Of a stretch of 64,000 nt of DNA, positions 26,344-34,923 are shown piece after piece. The position numbers and the translations under genes were made by a program. Numbering within the stretch: the stretch's first letter is position 1; every line of letters starts with the position of its first letter. This DNA is from Guptibacillus hwajinpoensis (GTDB taxonomy: Bacteria > Bacillota > Bacilli > Bacillales > Bacillaceae_O): the NCBI GenBank assembly GCA_016841765.1, contig JAENYN010000016.1, positions 19,279-83,278 on the forward strand, given 5' to 3'. Below the pieces are notes generated by a model. The model did not search any database. It was not told the DNA's origin and worked only from the letters and a program-made list of their open reading frames with translations.

Positions 26344-27411
26344 ATGGAAGAAAAAACGGCTTCATTGAATACCTTTTTAATTGCTTCGACTTTTATCGGC
26401 ACCCTTGTCGGAGCAGGCTTCGCCTCCGGGCAGGAAGTGCTGTTGTTCTTCAGCGCCTATGGCTGGGAAGGACTCTGGGGAGTTGCGCTTGCCACTTTCC
26501 TGTTTTTCTTTTTCAGTTATTCGATCCTTTTGCTCGGCAATAAGTTACATGCCACCTCCCATGTTGATATCGTCCGATTCACTAACGGGAAGCTGCTCGG
26601 GACGGCTATCGATTTCATCATCACAATCTTTCTGTTTGGCGCACTTGCGGCAATGATTGCCGGTGCAGGTGCCATATTTGATGAGCAGCTGCAGCTTCCC
26701 GCCCTGTGGGGGACCATTCTCATGGCCGTGCTCACACTGCTTACGGTACTTACCGGGACGAAAGGTGTCGTCAAGGCAATCAGTTATGTCGTGCCGTTCC
26801 TGCTATTATCCGTATTGTTCATTTCGATTTACAGCTTTGCGACCAATCCGATTACAAATGAAGAAATCAATATGGCTGCCGCTCTGGAGGGGGCAGCACC
26901 AAACTGGGGCATCTCCTCGATTAACTATGTCTCCTATAACATCGTCATTGGCATTGCAGTGCTCGCACCGATGGGGGCAAGAGCCGTAAACAAACAGCAG
27001 TTATTCAAAGGGGCACTGGCGGGAGGGCTGGGCCTCGGCATCGGCGTCCTGGCCATCTACTTCACCGTCCTTACAAATATGACATATGCCGCAAATACCG
27101 AAATTCCGATGATCAGCATCGCTTCCACACTGGGTACAGGCGTCCAAATCGGTTTTGCGGTTCTCTTGTTTGGTGCTGTTTACACGACAGCGGTCGGATG
27201 CCTATACGGATTCATTCAGCGGACTTCCAATATCAAAAAGGTGCCGCAAATCTGGATCATCACCGGATCGGTCGCCATCACCCTCGCCCTCGGCCAACTC
27301 GGCTTCTCAACAATGGTCAAATACTTGTATCCGGCAGTCGGGTATGGAGGAATGCTTTTCTTTATTGGGATTCTTTATGTGTGGGTGTGGAAGCGGGAGT
27401 ATGTGAGGTAG
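26344..27411 (+). CDS. ykvI: YkvI-like multispanning membrane transporter
   Basis: A 355-residue membrane protein with about ten helices. TFIGTLVGAGFASGQEVLLFF at the start and SINYVSYNIVIGIAVLAPMGARA in the middle match YkvI proteins, relatives of LeuT-fold amino acid and cation symporters. The substrate is unknown. AAAAGGCTGGG precedes ATG 26344. It converges on the penicillin-binding protein gene, with palindrome copy 10 between them. Confidence 0.75.
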   Translation: MEEKTASLNTFLIASTFIGTLVGAGFASGQEVLLFFSAYGWEGLWGVALATFLFFFFSYSILLLGNKLHATSHVDIVRFTNGKLLGTAIDFIITIFLFGALAAMIAGAGAIFDEQLQLPALWGTILMAVLTLLTVLTGTKGVVKAISYVVPFLLLSVLFISIYSFATNPITNEEINMAAALEGAAPNWGISSINYVSYNIVIGIAVLAPMGARAVNKQQLFKGALAGGLGLGIGVLAIYFTVLTNMTYAANTEIPMISIASTLGTGVQIGFAVLLFGAVYTTAVGCLYGFIQRTSNIKKVPQIWIITGSVAITLALGQLGFSTMVKYLYPAVGYGGMLFFIGILYVWVWKREYVR

Positions 27412-27441
27412 GGGGAGATTGGAGCGGGGAGTGCCTTAAAA

Positions 27442-27485
27442 GGTGCCTGACCCCCGGCGCTTTAACGCGCCGGGGGTCAGGCACC
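27442..27485. repeat. 44-bp GGTGCC palindrome, copy 10
   Basis: Perfect arms, loop TTTAAC, followed by T5. TGCC lies six bases outside the left arm. Between convergent genes. Confidence 0.95.
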
Positions 27486-27504
27486 TTTTTCACATCCCAC
27501 TCAT

Positions 27505-28995
27505 TCAACCCCCAAGTACCGCAACAATCGCTTCCTCCACCTCATCAACAGATCCCCCAATATAATTATTAATCAAAATCGAAAATATAAGTTTATCTCC
27601 CTCTTTGCTCGTGACATAGCCGCTAAGGGTTGAGACGCCGGTAAGGGAACCGGTTTTCGCTTTCAGCCTGCCTTTTAACGGTTCGAGCCCCATTCTGTGG
27701 CGGAGTGTGCCTCCTGTTAGGGGGGCGGGCTCACCCGCTGCCGGCAGGGCGTTTTCGAACGTCGCAAACCAATTTTTAGACTGGATGGCGAAAAGGAACC
27801 TGGAAAGCTCGTTTGCCGGTATCATCGTTTTATGTGACATCCCCGATCCATCCCTGAGCTGCACTGTTCCTGCATTCACTCCAAGGGACTGAAGGTATTC
27901 CTCCATCACATCCAGCCCTTTCTTCCAACTGCCTTCCCCTTCTGCCTTCTTGCCGATTTCCTTCACAAGGACTTCACCATGGCCATTGTTGCTCAATTTC
28001 ATGAACGGAATCATAAGCTCTTTTAAAGGCATCGACTTTTTCTTAGACAAAACCACCGCTTTTTCAGGGGCTGCATCCACCCTTATATCAGAAGCACGGC
28101 TGAATCTTATCCCCTGATCTTCCAGGCTTTTCTTAAAAACAGACAAAGCATAGCTGGTGGGCTCCCAGACCGCCACCCATGTTTTTGACTTTGTTCCTTC
28201 GATCGGAATTTGCCCTTCGATCACAATGTTATTGGTCCCATGCTCACGCTCAATCGATATCTTTTTCGGCTCTTTCTTTCCGACGGTCTTTGCCCTGTTG
28301 ATGATGGTTACGTAGTCTGTTTCCGGCGTCAGTTTCACCTCAGGCTTGCCGTTTCGTTTTGAGCCGGGTGCCACTTCGACTATCACCGTGCCGGCATCAT
28401 AATCCTTATCCGGCGACATGGTCAAAGCGGACACCTGCGCACCGGTGTACGCAGATTCGTCCGACCAGTTCAAATCCTGGGACAGGCGTTCATCATCGTA
28501 CCAGCTGTCATCTCCGACAAGATCCCCCTTAACCGTGCGAATCCCTTTCTCCCTCAATTCCTGTGCAAACCGATTCAGATCCTCTTTTAAAAGTGTCGGG
28601 TCACCCTTCCCTTTCAAATACAAATCCCCATCCAGCACACCGCCCCTGACTTCGCCACCTGCCAGCACTTCCGTTGAAAACCGGTGTTTCGGCCCCAAAA
28701 GATCCAGTGCCGCAGCCCCGGTCAGTATTTTCATATTGGAAGCCGGATGCAGCCGGGTATCACCAAAATGGGAATAAAGCAGCTTACCGTCCTCAGCCTT
28801 TCGGACACTGATCCCGGCAATCGCTCCATCAAGCAGCGGATCATCTAAAATGGAGCCTATCTTTTTATGTAATGTATCCGTTTCTTCACTCCCTGCAGCT
28901 ACTCCCCATTCTGTCATCCTATAAAATGAAAACAATACTGCAATACCAATCATCATGATCAGGAATCCTTTTATAAGCGTTCGGTTAGAGGTCAT
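27505..28995 (-). CDS. D-alanyl-D-alanine carboxypeptidase/endopeptidase (S13, DacC/PBP4a type)
   Basis: About 496 residues. One N-terminal hydrophobic segment acts as signal or anchor. SNMK (about residue 85, HPASNMKILTGAAAL) is the catalytic SxxK. SNN (about 345, LSNNGHGEVLVKEIG) is the SxN and KTGSL (about 450) the KTG box. The large insert between SxxK and SxN is typical of class C low-molecular-weight PBPs. It trims or cleaves peptidoglycan stem peptides outside the membrane. The start could be ATG 28995 or GTG 29007; the site AAAAGGAT fits neither perfectly. Confidence 0.9.
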   Translation of the reverse strand: MTSNRTLIKGFLIMMIGIAVLFSFYRMTEWGVAAGSEETDTLHKKIGSILDDPLLDGAIAGISVRKAEDGKLLYSHFGDTRLHPASNMKILTGAAALDLLGPKHRFSTEVLAGGEVRGGVLDGDLYLKGKGDPTLLKEDLNRFAQELREKGIRTVKGDLVGDDSWYDDERLSQDLNWSDESAYTGAQVSALTMSPDKDYDAGTVIVEVAPGSKRNGKPEVKLTPETDYVTIINRAKTVGKKEPKKISIEREHGTNNIVIEGQIPIEGTKSKTWVAVWEPTSYALSVFKKSLEDQGIRFSRASDIRVDAAPEKAVVLSKKKSMPLKELMIPFMKLSNNGHGEVLVKEIGKKAEGEGSWKKGLDVMEEYLQSLGVNAGTVQLRDGSGMSHKTMIPANELSRFLFAIQSKNWFATFENALPAAGEPAPLTGGTLRHRMGLEPLKGRLKAKTGSLTGVSTLSGYVTSKEGDKLIFSILINNYIGGSVDEVEEAIVAVLGG

Positions 28996-29117
28996 AAACT
29001 CTCGCACATCCTTTTTAAAATTTGTCCATTAACCAGTATGCCCGAACTTCCTGATTATTTTTATCCGGTACTCATTTCTTCATCCCCAGCTAAACGGCTT
29101 CTGTCTCAAGCCAACAT

Positions 29118-29147
29118 AAAAACGCCTGGCAACGGTAATTGCCAGGC
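29118..29147 (-). terminator. Terminator of the ankyrin gene
   Basis: GCCTGGCAA / TTGCCAGGC hairpin, with TTTTTATG on the minus strand. Confidence 0.8.
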
Positions 29148-29154
29148 AAGTGTG

Positions 29155-30291
29155 TCAGTAAAGCGCCCCATAACCCCTCAATAGTTCAACAATAGAACTC
29201 AACTTGTTGTCTTCAGCAATCGAAAGTGCGGTTTGGCCATCGTTTACAATAAGATTTGGATCTGCGCCGTTTTCAAGAAGCAGCCTGACAACCCCCGGTG
29301 AATCAAGTGAAACTGCCCGGATCAATACCGTTGTTTCCACACCGTCGATATCAGTGTTATCACTCACGACATTCGGTTCGGCACCATGGTCAAGAAGGAG
29401 ACTGACAAGCAACATCCGTTCCTCGTCTGACTTGGTTTTATTTTTTGAAGGCGGCGGGTTCTCCACTGCTGCCTCAAGCGGTATGAAATCTTCCTGGGCA
29501 CTGCCCAAATCAGGATCGGCACCTGCTTCAAGAAGCAGCGCGGCAATGTCAATCTCCCCGTACCAGACCGCTTTCAACAGGGGCCGTGTGCCGAACATAT
29601 CAATATTCACATTAAGGTCATGCCCCAGCAAACTCCTGACTCCATCTATATCCCCTTCGTCAATGGCCTCATACAAATCCATTTCCGTCACTGCCTCCTC
29701 CGCAGCATCTGGTTGTTCCTCCACTTCATCAGCGTTATCTTTCTCAGGTTCCGCCTGCTCTTCCTCCTGAGGCCCAATTTCGGCTGTTTCATCCTCTTTT
29801 TCTTCACTGCTTTCTTCTGCACCCGCCATATCATTTTTCTCGGCAGGCCGCTTGAAATCCGGTAAATTCATATATCTGCCCAGCTGCTGGCGATGCTGAA
29901 GAAACGCGCCGATCGCATCCCTCATGTTCTCTATGCTGTACTGAACCGTTTCCTGGTCATCCGTTTGCCTTGCAGAAACCAGCGCTTTGCCGGCTTCATC
30001 ATGATCTTTCACATCAAAAATAATTTGGATGATCAGCCTGTACACTTCAGTCTCTTCACTGGTTAACTCACTATTTTCATAATCCGTAATGTACTCTTCA
30101 AACCGTCTAACCTCTTCGCTGCCGACACCGTCCCCGCTTCCAAAATACCGATGGGCGATCATATACATCTCGCGGGATTCGCTGGAAAACGAGTTGTCCA
30201 CAGAACCTGCGGCCCCATCCATATCCGAAATCATCACCGCTCCCAGTATTGTCGATACGGTGACAGCCAAAAATAAAATAAATCGTGCCAT
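29155..30291 (-). CDS. Exported ankyrin-repeat protein
   Basis: A 378-residue protein with an N-terminal signal or anchor helix (1-20). A helical segment (about 35-140) is followed by a strongly acidic Glu-rich linker (about 150-205). Four or five ankyrin repeats then run from about 207 to the end (LYEAIDEGDIDGVRSLLGHDLNVN, LLLEAGADPDLG, LLLENGADPNLI). Ankyrin repeats mediate protein contacts; the partner is unknown. It starts 18 bases after the RDD-family gene stop, so the two form an operon and may act together at the membrane. Confidence 0.85.
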   Translation of the reverse strand: MARFILFLAVTVSTILGAVMISDMDGAAGSVDNSFSSESREMYMIAHRYFGSGDGVGSEEVRRFEEYITDYENSELTSEETEVYRLIIQIIFDVKDHDEAGKALVSARQTDDQETVQYSIENMRDAIGAFLQHRQQLGRYMNLPDFKRPAEKNDMAGAEESSEEKEDETAEIGPQEEEQAEPEKDNADEVEEQPDAAEEAVTEMDLYEAIDEGDIDGVRSLLGHDLNVNIDMFGTRPLLKAVWYGEIDIAALLLEAGADPDLGSAQEDFIPLEAAVENPPPSKNKTKSDEERMLLVSLLLDHGAEPNVVSDNTDIDGVETTVLIRAVSLDSPGVVRLLLENGADPNLIVNDGQTALSIAEDNKLSSIVELLRGYGALY

Positions 30292-30309
30292 TCCTGAACT
30301 CCCTGTTCG

Positions 30310-30870
30310 TTATTTTTTCAAAACCATACAGCGGCATACGATGTCATGCAACGCCTGCTTTTTCGGAGTGAACGCGGCCATCAAGTACCCGATCATCATA
30401 GTCAGGGCTGATAACAGATGGAAAAAATATCTGAATGTTGCTCTGAAAAATGAAATTCGATTCCCATCCATATCCGTAACCGCAATCCCCATCGCCAGCT
30501 TGCCGATTGTTCCCTGCCATGCCGAGCTTTCCAGCAGCGCATAATACATCCAGGCGATGAAAAATCCCATCACTCCGTATAACTCCTCATCTATAGGCAA
30601 AAAGGCAACCGCCACCGAAAAGGCCCCCCAGATGACCGAATCAATGATAACGGCTCCGACTCGGGCCCAGAACCCGGCATACCTCATTCCATCTTCCTCT
30701 AACGTTTTAGAACCTGATTCAGCAGGTTCCCGATATGGCCGATCAGCCGCCACTGCAGCCGCCGACTCGCTCCGGGCCTTTTCCTCCTGCGGAACCTCGA
30801 CCTTCCTCCCACATTTAAAACAAAACTTCGCTTCCTTCTCAATCCTTGATCCGCACTGAGAACAATACAT
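30310..30870 (-). CDS. Zinc-ribbon RDD-family membrane protein
   Basis: A 186-residue protein. MYCSQCGSRIEKEAKFCFKCGRKV at residues 1-24 is a double-CxxC zinc ribbon. A linker leads to an RDD domain (about 62-186) with GFWARVGAVIIDSVIWG, three membrane helices, and the conserved WQGTIGKLAMGIAVTDMDG and HDIVCRCMV. RDD proteins are often ion-exchange or membrane scaffold proteins; this one's role is unknown. GGAGG lies before ATG 30870, and the longer frame is ignored. First gene of an operon with the ankyrin protein. Confidence 0.85.
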   Translation of the reverse strand: MYCSQCGSRIEKEAKFCFKCGRKVEVPQEEKARSESAAAVAADRPYREPAESGSKTLEEDGMRYAGFWARVGAVIIDSVIWGAFSVAVAFLPIDEELYGVMGFFIAWMYYALLESSAWQGTIGKLAMGIAVTDMDGNRISFFRATFRYFFHLLSALTMMIGYLMAAFTPKKQALHDIVCRCMVLKK

Positions 30871-31334
30871 CCATTCCTCCCCCTTCTCTTTATATTCAGG
30901 GCACCTTGACCTTTTATATCGGCAAAAATCACTGGAAAGTTTAACGACAATTTTCCACAAACCCCTGTATCTATCGAACCTTGTCGAACTATAAAATTCT
31001 CAATTAAAAACATTGTCTCTTGTAAAAAGTCAAACCCTGACATCGAAAGGAACTCATTTGATTCCCACAACAATAGCCTTTTATAGTAAATCGGTATAGT
31101 TGGAACAAATCACATTATTTATAATTATTATAAATAAGTATTGACTGTAAAATGAAAGGTGTTATCATTAAATTAATAAGTTTTGTAACCCTTTGATAAT
31201 GTTAAATATGAACGAACAAGAACAGCAGACTGACAACAGGCCGGAATCCCAGGTTGGCGATTTCAAGACTTTAATGAAAGCAGGTCCCCGCTGATTTAGC
31301 CTGGCTGCAAGAAGAATAACGAGGAGGGAATTGC
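30871..31334. other. Divergent intergenic region
   Basis: AT-rich region between the RDD gene and the zinc-ribbon peptide. It holds the promoter at 31141 and a leader of about 160 bases before the peptide gene. No further gene seen. Confidence 0.4.
31141..31168 (+). promoter_or_regulatory. Promoter of the zinc-ribbon peptide gene
   Basis: TTGACT (31141-31146), 16-nt spacer, TATCAT (31163-31168). Confidence 0.55.
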
Positions 31335-31439
31335 ATGAACGTTAAACAAAAAATTTGCAGTAAATGCCATGCCCCAATAAAAAAACTTAAACACAGCATC
31401 AGCTGCGGCTGCGGAAGCCGAATAAAGGTTTCTGCGTAG
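31335..31439 (+). CDS. 34-residue zinc-ribbon peptide
   Basis: A very short gene: MNVKQKICSKCHAPIKK then LKHSISCGCGSRIKVSA. CSKC and CGC give a four-Cys zinc knuckle resembling Com-like and half-zinc-ribbon peptides. AGGAGGG lies six bases before ATG 31335. A promoter lies upstream and a strong terminator downstream (31480), so it is a complete small transcription unit. Function unknown; a regulatory or nucleic-acid-binding role is possible. Confidence 0.65.
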   Translation: MNVKQKICSKCHAPIKKLKHSISCGCGSRIKVSA

Positions 31440-31479
31440 GTGGCAGCCCGCCTGCCCATCGGGTTTCACTGAATAAAAC

Positions 31480-31523
31480 AAGCGCCCGGCAATCGCCTAT
31501 AATAGGTGATTGCCGGGCGCTTT
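31480..31523. terminator. Terminator hairpin
   Basis: AAGCGCCCGGCAATC / GATTGCCGGGCGCTT with an inner CCTAT/ATAGG stem, between the peptide gene and a convergent gene. Confidence 0.8.
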
Positions 31524-31548
31524 CCCTGTATAACAGCAGCGAATGCCC

Positions 31549-32655
31549 TCAAAGGATTCTTTGCCAGCGCGAAACCGACTCCAGTGTCAGGAGATCGATT
31601 TCCTGAGTATACCTGTATGTTCTGGGCCAGCTGCAAAAAACAGAACTCTCGCCAAGCAGCTTGTTGGTTAAAAACGAATTGGGGACCGGTCTCCAGCCCC
31701 CGGATGGAATCAGTTCGATTTTGGCCGTATCCCCTTCTCTTTTAACCCCGTATTCGCCTGATACCATCCCCATCGCATCATCTGCGGCTATTTTGAATGT
31801 ATCCCGATATACGGATCCGCTTCCAATCAATCTGATATCCGGAAAACCGAGGCCGAAATTCACTGACAGGGAATGGCCTGGATGCTTCAGTTTAATTTTA
31901 TGTAGAATCCCTTTGCGGAATCTATATTCAAGCTGGCCGCTGACGACTGCTCCGGAAGCATCAGGTGTACATTCTTCGATGAACCGTTTGCCGGACCGTG
32001 CAAATTCGACCATCTGGCAATCCAAGGTGTAGCGCGAATAGTAACGGCGTTGAAAATCCTTCGCCGCCCCGGGAACCGGGAAGCTGTCCTGCTTTATTTT
32101 ATTCCCGTCGATCGTGAGTTCCACATCCGTCTTCCATTTCCGGACGAAATCGAAATCATGTAAAAAGAACAGCGGCAAATAGGACGGATTTTCTGTTGAC
32201 GATCCGATTGGCGCAAGAAGATTCATCCCCCTTGTCTTTTTGGCCGCACATTCCTGAATGCGGGCCGTAATCCTTCTGCCGAACCTATCAATGAACGAAA
32301 ATGAAATGTTCACACCGCCTTTTCCCACTCCTAATGCGGCATTTTCCATTTCGACACGTTTGCGCTCATTTAACCCTTTTCCCGCTACATCAAAGGTTTC
32401 GTTTTCAATCTCACTCATCTTCAAATCATCATACACATCGACATAGCCATCTAAACGGTAGGCAATGACACGATATCCTCTGCCGGGGAGCGCACCAGCA
32501 AAACATTGGAGCTCCAAGCCTTTATATACTTCATCCGGATGCTTTTCAAAGTTGATGATTGCCAGCTTCTTCATTGGGCTGCAAGACAATCCAAAGGGAA
32601 TGAGGACAGTTTGGGCAGTAATGCTATGATCTCCGGCCTTCTCCATTACTTCCAT
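31549..32655 (-). CDS. Conserved hypothetical protein, 369 aa
   Basis: Not recognised. It is rich in beta-prone segments (LELQCFAGALPGRGYRVIAYRLDGYVDVYDD, YRFRKGILHKIKLKHPGHSLSVNFGLG) and lacks a signal peptide or membrane helices. The overall look recalls lipocalin-like two-domain beta-barrel proteins, but no motif secures that. ATG 32655 is chosen because AGAGGGAGA precedes it. It lies 109 bases downstream of the methyltransferase gene region on the same strand, with opposite genes on its other side. Confidence 0.6.
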   Translation of the reverse strand: MEVMEKAGDHSITAQTVLIPFGLSCSPMKKLAIINFEKHPDEVYKGLELQCFAGALPGRGYRVIAYRLDGYVDVYDDLKMSEIENETFDVAGKGLNERKRVEMENAALGVGKGGVNISFSFIDRFGRRITARIQECAAKKTRGMNLLAPIGSSTENPSYLPLFFLHDFDFVRKWKTDVELTIDGNKIKQDSFPVPGAAKDFQRRYYSRYTLDCQMVEFARSGKRFIEECTPDASGAVVSGQLEYRFRKGILHKIKLKHPGHSLSVNFGLGFPDIRLIGSGSVYRDTFKIAADDAMGMVSGEYGVKREGDTAKIELIPSGGWRPVPNSFLTNKLLGESSVFCSWPRTYRYTQEIDLLTLESVSRWQRIL

Positions 32656-32764
32656 TCGATCTCCCTCTATTCGTTTGAAAATCCGGCGGGTACCCGTGCT
32701 ATGTGATGGCACCCCGTACCAGCGAATCAAGATTTGATGACTTTTCGACAGGTGATAGAACCGC

Positions 32765-33499
32765 TCAAACCTTCCGCATCAAATAAAACACATACCCATA
32801 ATAATCCGAGTATTTTCTGTACAAATTGATTTCCTTTTCTGACTCAGCCAATAGGGCCAGCGTTCCATTATCGCCTTCGGCCTTTGCCCGCAAATATTCG
32901 ATTCTTTCTTGCAGAGGGTTGTAATAGGAATCCCACCAGCTTGATTCCGGCAGTATGAAATGCCCGATTGGCACATATCCGGATTCTCCGATGATTTTCA
33001 TATTATCATCAATACCCTTCATCCCCGGATAATCTTCAGCCCATGCGCGCAAGGGATCTTCGGGGACATCCTTCCGCAGCCAGGACAGTTCGGTCACGCC
33101 CAGATATCCTCCCGGCTTAATGAACCGCCGCCACTCCTGTAGGCCCCGTTCAAATCCCAAAATGTAAATGGCTCCCTCAGACCAGATGACATCAAAGCTT
33201 TCTTCCGGAAAATCCAGCTCGAACATGGACCCGTTCCTCACTTCGATTCTATCCGCCACCCCGGCCTGTTCCGCGCGTTCAGTGAGCACATCAAGAAATG
33301 GCTGATGCGTATCCAGCGCTGTGATCTTCCCGTCAATCTGTTCGGCAAGCGCAATCGTCTGCATCCCCGGGCCGCAGCCGATATCCAGCATGTTAACCGT
33401 ACAGGGCAGATCACGAAGCATTCTCAGAGCAAGCACTGTCGACTCATTATCTCCGGGCCCTTCCCTCGGCAAGCCCTGATGAATGTCGAAAAAATCCAT
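32765..33499 (-). CDS. SAM-dependent methyltransferase (class I)
   Basis: A 244-residue enzyme. MLDIGCGPGMQTIALAE (about 37-53) is the SAM-binding motif I and ALDTHQPFLD motif Post I. FDVIWSEGAIYILGF and KPGGYLGVTE are motifs II and III. Similar proteins are annotated as ubiquinone/menaquinone or small-molecule methylases; the substrate is unknown. GGAGGGAAGG precedes ATG 33499. Confidence 0.88.
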   Translation of the reverse strand: MDFFDIHQGLPREGPGDNESTVLALRMLRDLPCTVNMLDIGCGPGMQTIALAEQIDGKITALDTHQPFLDVLTERAEQAGVADRIEVRNGSMFELDFPEESFDVIWSEGAIYILGFERGLQEWRRFIKPGGYLGVTELSWLRKDVPEDPLRAWAEDYPGMKGIDDNMKIIGESGYVPIGHFILPESSWWDSYYNPLQERIEYLRAKAEGDNGTLALLAESEKEINLYRKYSDYYGYVFYLMRKV

Positions 33500-33588
33500 G
33501 CCTTCCCTCCTCCATTCTCCTTTTCCCCAGTAACCTTTCGCTTTTTTGTCTGCTTTTTCCTTTGTTTGGGGATGAGGTAAGTGAAAAA

Positions 33589-33640
33589 GGTGCCTGACCC
33601 CCGCCCTGGTAATGCTTCACCGCACCGGGGGTCAGGCACC
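33589..33640. repeat. GGTGCC palindrome, copy 11 (longer loop; supplies a stop codon)
   Basis: A 52-bp variant: arms GGTGCCTGACCCCC / CGGGGGTCAGGCACC with an enlarged centre containing CTGGTAATGCTTCACCG. Its right arm, read on the minus strand, provides GGT GCC TGA as the end of the glpQ-like gene. GGCACC recurs beyond the arm. Confidence 0.92.
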
Positions 33641-34603
33641 GCGATTGGCACCTGCTTTCTTCTTCACCGATTTATACGTTTGCTCCAATTTCACCACATA
33701 GTTTGTAAACATGCCGGTAACATCCCAATCGATCAATGTCTCCATATCTTCTTCATCGTTCACAGTATAGGGCTGGACAAGCATGTCCAGGGCTCTGGCC
33801 TTTTTTACGTACTCTTCATCAATGACCATATCTCCTTTATACATATAATTCATGCCAATCCCTACCGCATAGTCATCGATGGTTTCGAGTTCTTCATCTG
33901 TGATGTCGCCTGGTGACGAAGTAAGGCCGCTGACTTCAGCATACTCGCCTTTACCGTCCGGGATATATAAGAGCAATTGGACCAGCGGGAGTTCCGGGGC
34001 AAGTTCATGCACTTTAAGAAGGCTTTCCCGGCTGAAAGATTGGATGATCACATTGCTCGATTCCTCGCTTGTTCCCATCAGTCCATACTCTTCTATCAAC
34101 TTAAGCAATTTTTCTTCCATACCGGGATATGCATCAGGAGATTTTGTCTCAATGTAATATCGCACTTCTTTACCGTAGTGCCGGAAAATTTCTTCAAGTG
34201 TCGGCACTTTCAATCCTTCATACCCCTTCTTTGCATGCTCAGGATATTTTTTATTGAACCATGATCCCGCATCAAGTTCCTTTATTTCTTTAAGAGTCTT
34301 ATCACGGACTTTTCCTTTCCCGTCTGTCGTCCGGTCGACTCTGGCATCATGCATCGCCACTAATTCCCCGTCATTCGTCATCTGAAGATCGATCTCAAAG
34401 TAATCCCCTTTTTGCTTTTTCACCAGATCATAAGCAGCAAAGGTATGCTCAGGCGCCTCCCCGCTTACACCGCGGTGTCCGACGACGTGAAACCGGTCAA
34501 CATCCAGGGTCGGATCTCTTTCTGCCGCCTCACTTCCGGCACTGCCTGCAATCAAGCTGAAAACAAGCACGGCAGCCGCCGGCAGATATAAACATTTTTT
34601 CAT
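33632..34603 (-). CDS. glpQ: Secreted glycerophosphodiester phosphodiesterase
   Basis: A 323-residue exported GDPD enzyme. Signal peptide at 1-27. HRGVSGEAPEHTFAAYD, DYFEIDLQMTNDGELVAMHDARVDRTTDG (metal-binding Glu/Asp and catalytic His) and YYIETK are the family motifs. It hydrolyses glycerophosphodiesters to glycerol-3-phosphate, releasing phosphate or carbon from phospholipid or teichoic acid debris. GGAGGAAGAGGG precedes ATG 34603. The last codons GGT GCC TGA belong to palindrome copy 11, so the C-terminus has been altered by the repeat. Confidence 0.92.
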   Translation of the reverse strand: MKKCLYLPAAAVLVFSLIAGSAGSEAAERDPTLDVDRFHVVGHRGVSGEAPEHTFAAYDLVKKQKGDYFEIDLQMTNDGELVAMHDARVDRTTDGKGKVRDKTLKEIKELDAGSWFNKKYPEHAKKGYEGLKVPTLEEIFRHYGKEVRYYIETKSPDAYPGMEEKLLKLIEEYGLMGTSEESSNVIIQSFSRESLLKVHELAPELPLVQLLLYIPDGKGEYAEVSGLTSSPGDITDEELETIDDYAVGIGMNYMYKGDMVIDEEYVKKARALDMLVQPYTVNDEEDMETLIDWDVTGMFTNYVVKLEQTYKSVKKKAGANRGA

Positions 34604-34740
34604 CCCTCTTCCTCCCAAACGGAATATATGGAATAACGTGTCCCTTTCCGAAAAAACATCCGGCAACTCCACCGGTGAAGCAGCTATTATCAGTTGTTCA
34701 TAGCCTTTGCAGCAAATGCGTTATCCATTCCTGTAAAACC

Positions 34741-34880
34741 GGTAAAGAAAATAGTCGATTGGCAAGCCTTTAAGCGAAGACAGAGGCGTAGTTGCCCTTA
34801 CCTATATTCTTTAAAATGCCAGCTGCATCGAAATACTCCCTTGCTGACAATTTTTCGCCTTCTTATCTGGAAAAAAAAGA
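34741..34880 (+). repeat. GAAGRYAGAGGCG repeat family, copy B
   Basis: Contains TCGATTGGCAAGCCTTTAAG, GCGAAGACAGAGGCGTAG, TTGCCCTTACCTATATTC, ACTCCCTTGCTGACAATT and a final A-run. No gene on the same strand follows. The region 34604-34740 holds the glpQ promoter area and nothing else recognised. Confidence 0.6.
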
Positions 34881-34921
34881 GCCCGCCCCGGCTGCAAAAG
34901 CTATTTGCAGCGGGAACAGGC
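34872..34921 (-). terminator. Terminator of the P1 peptidase gene
   Basis: GCCTGTTCCCGCTGCAAA / TTTGCAGCCGGGGCGGGC hairpin (minus strand) followed by CTCTTTTTTTT. Confidence 0.75.
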
Positions 34922-34923
34922 AC

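Noticed and set aside
34741..34880. Lysine riboswitch (L-box), because GAAGAYAGAGGYG resembles its 5' strand.
   Set aside because: The other L-box blocks are missing, the element is too short, and its copies are not upstream of lysine genes.
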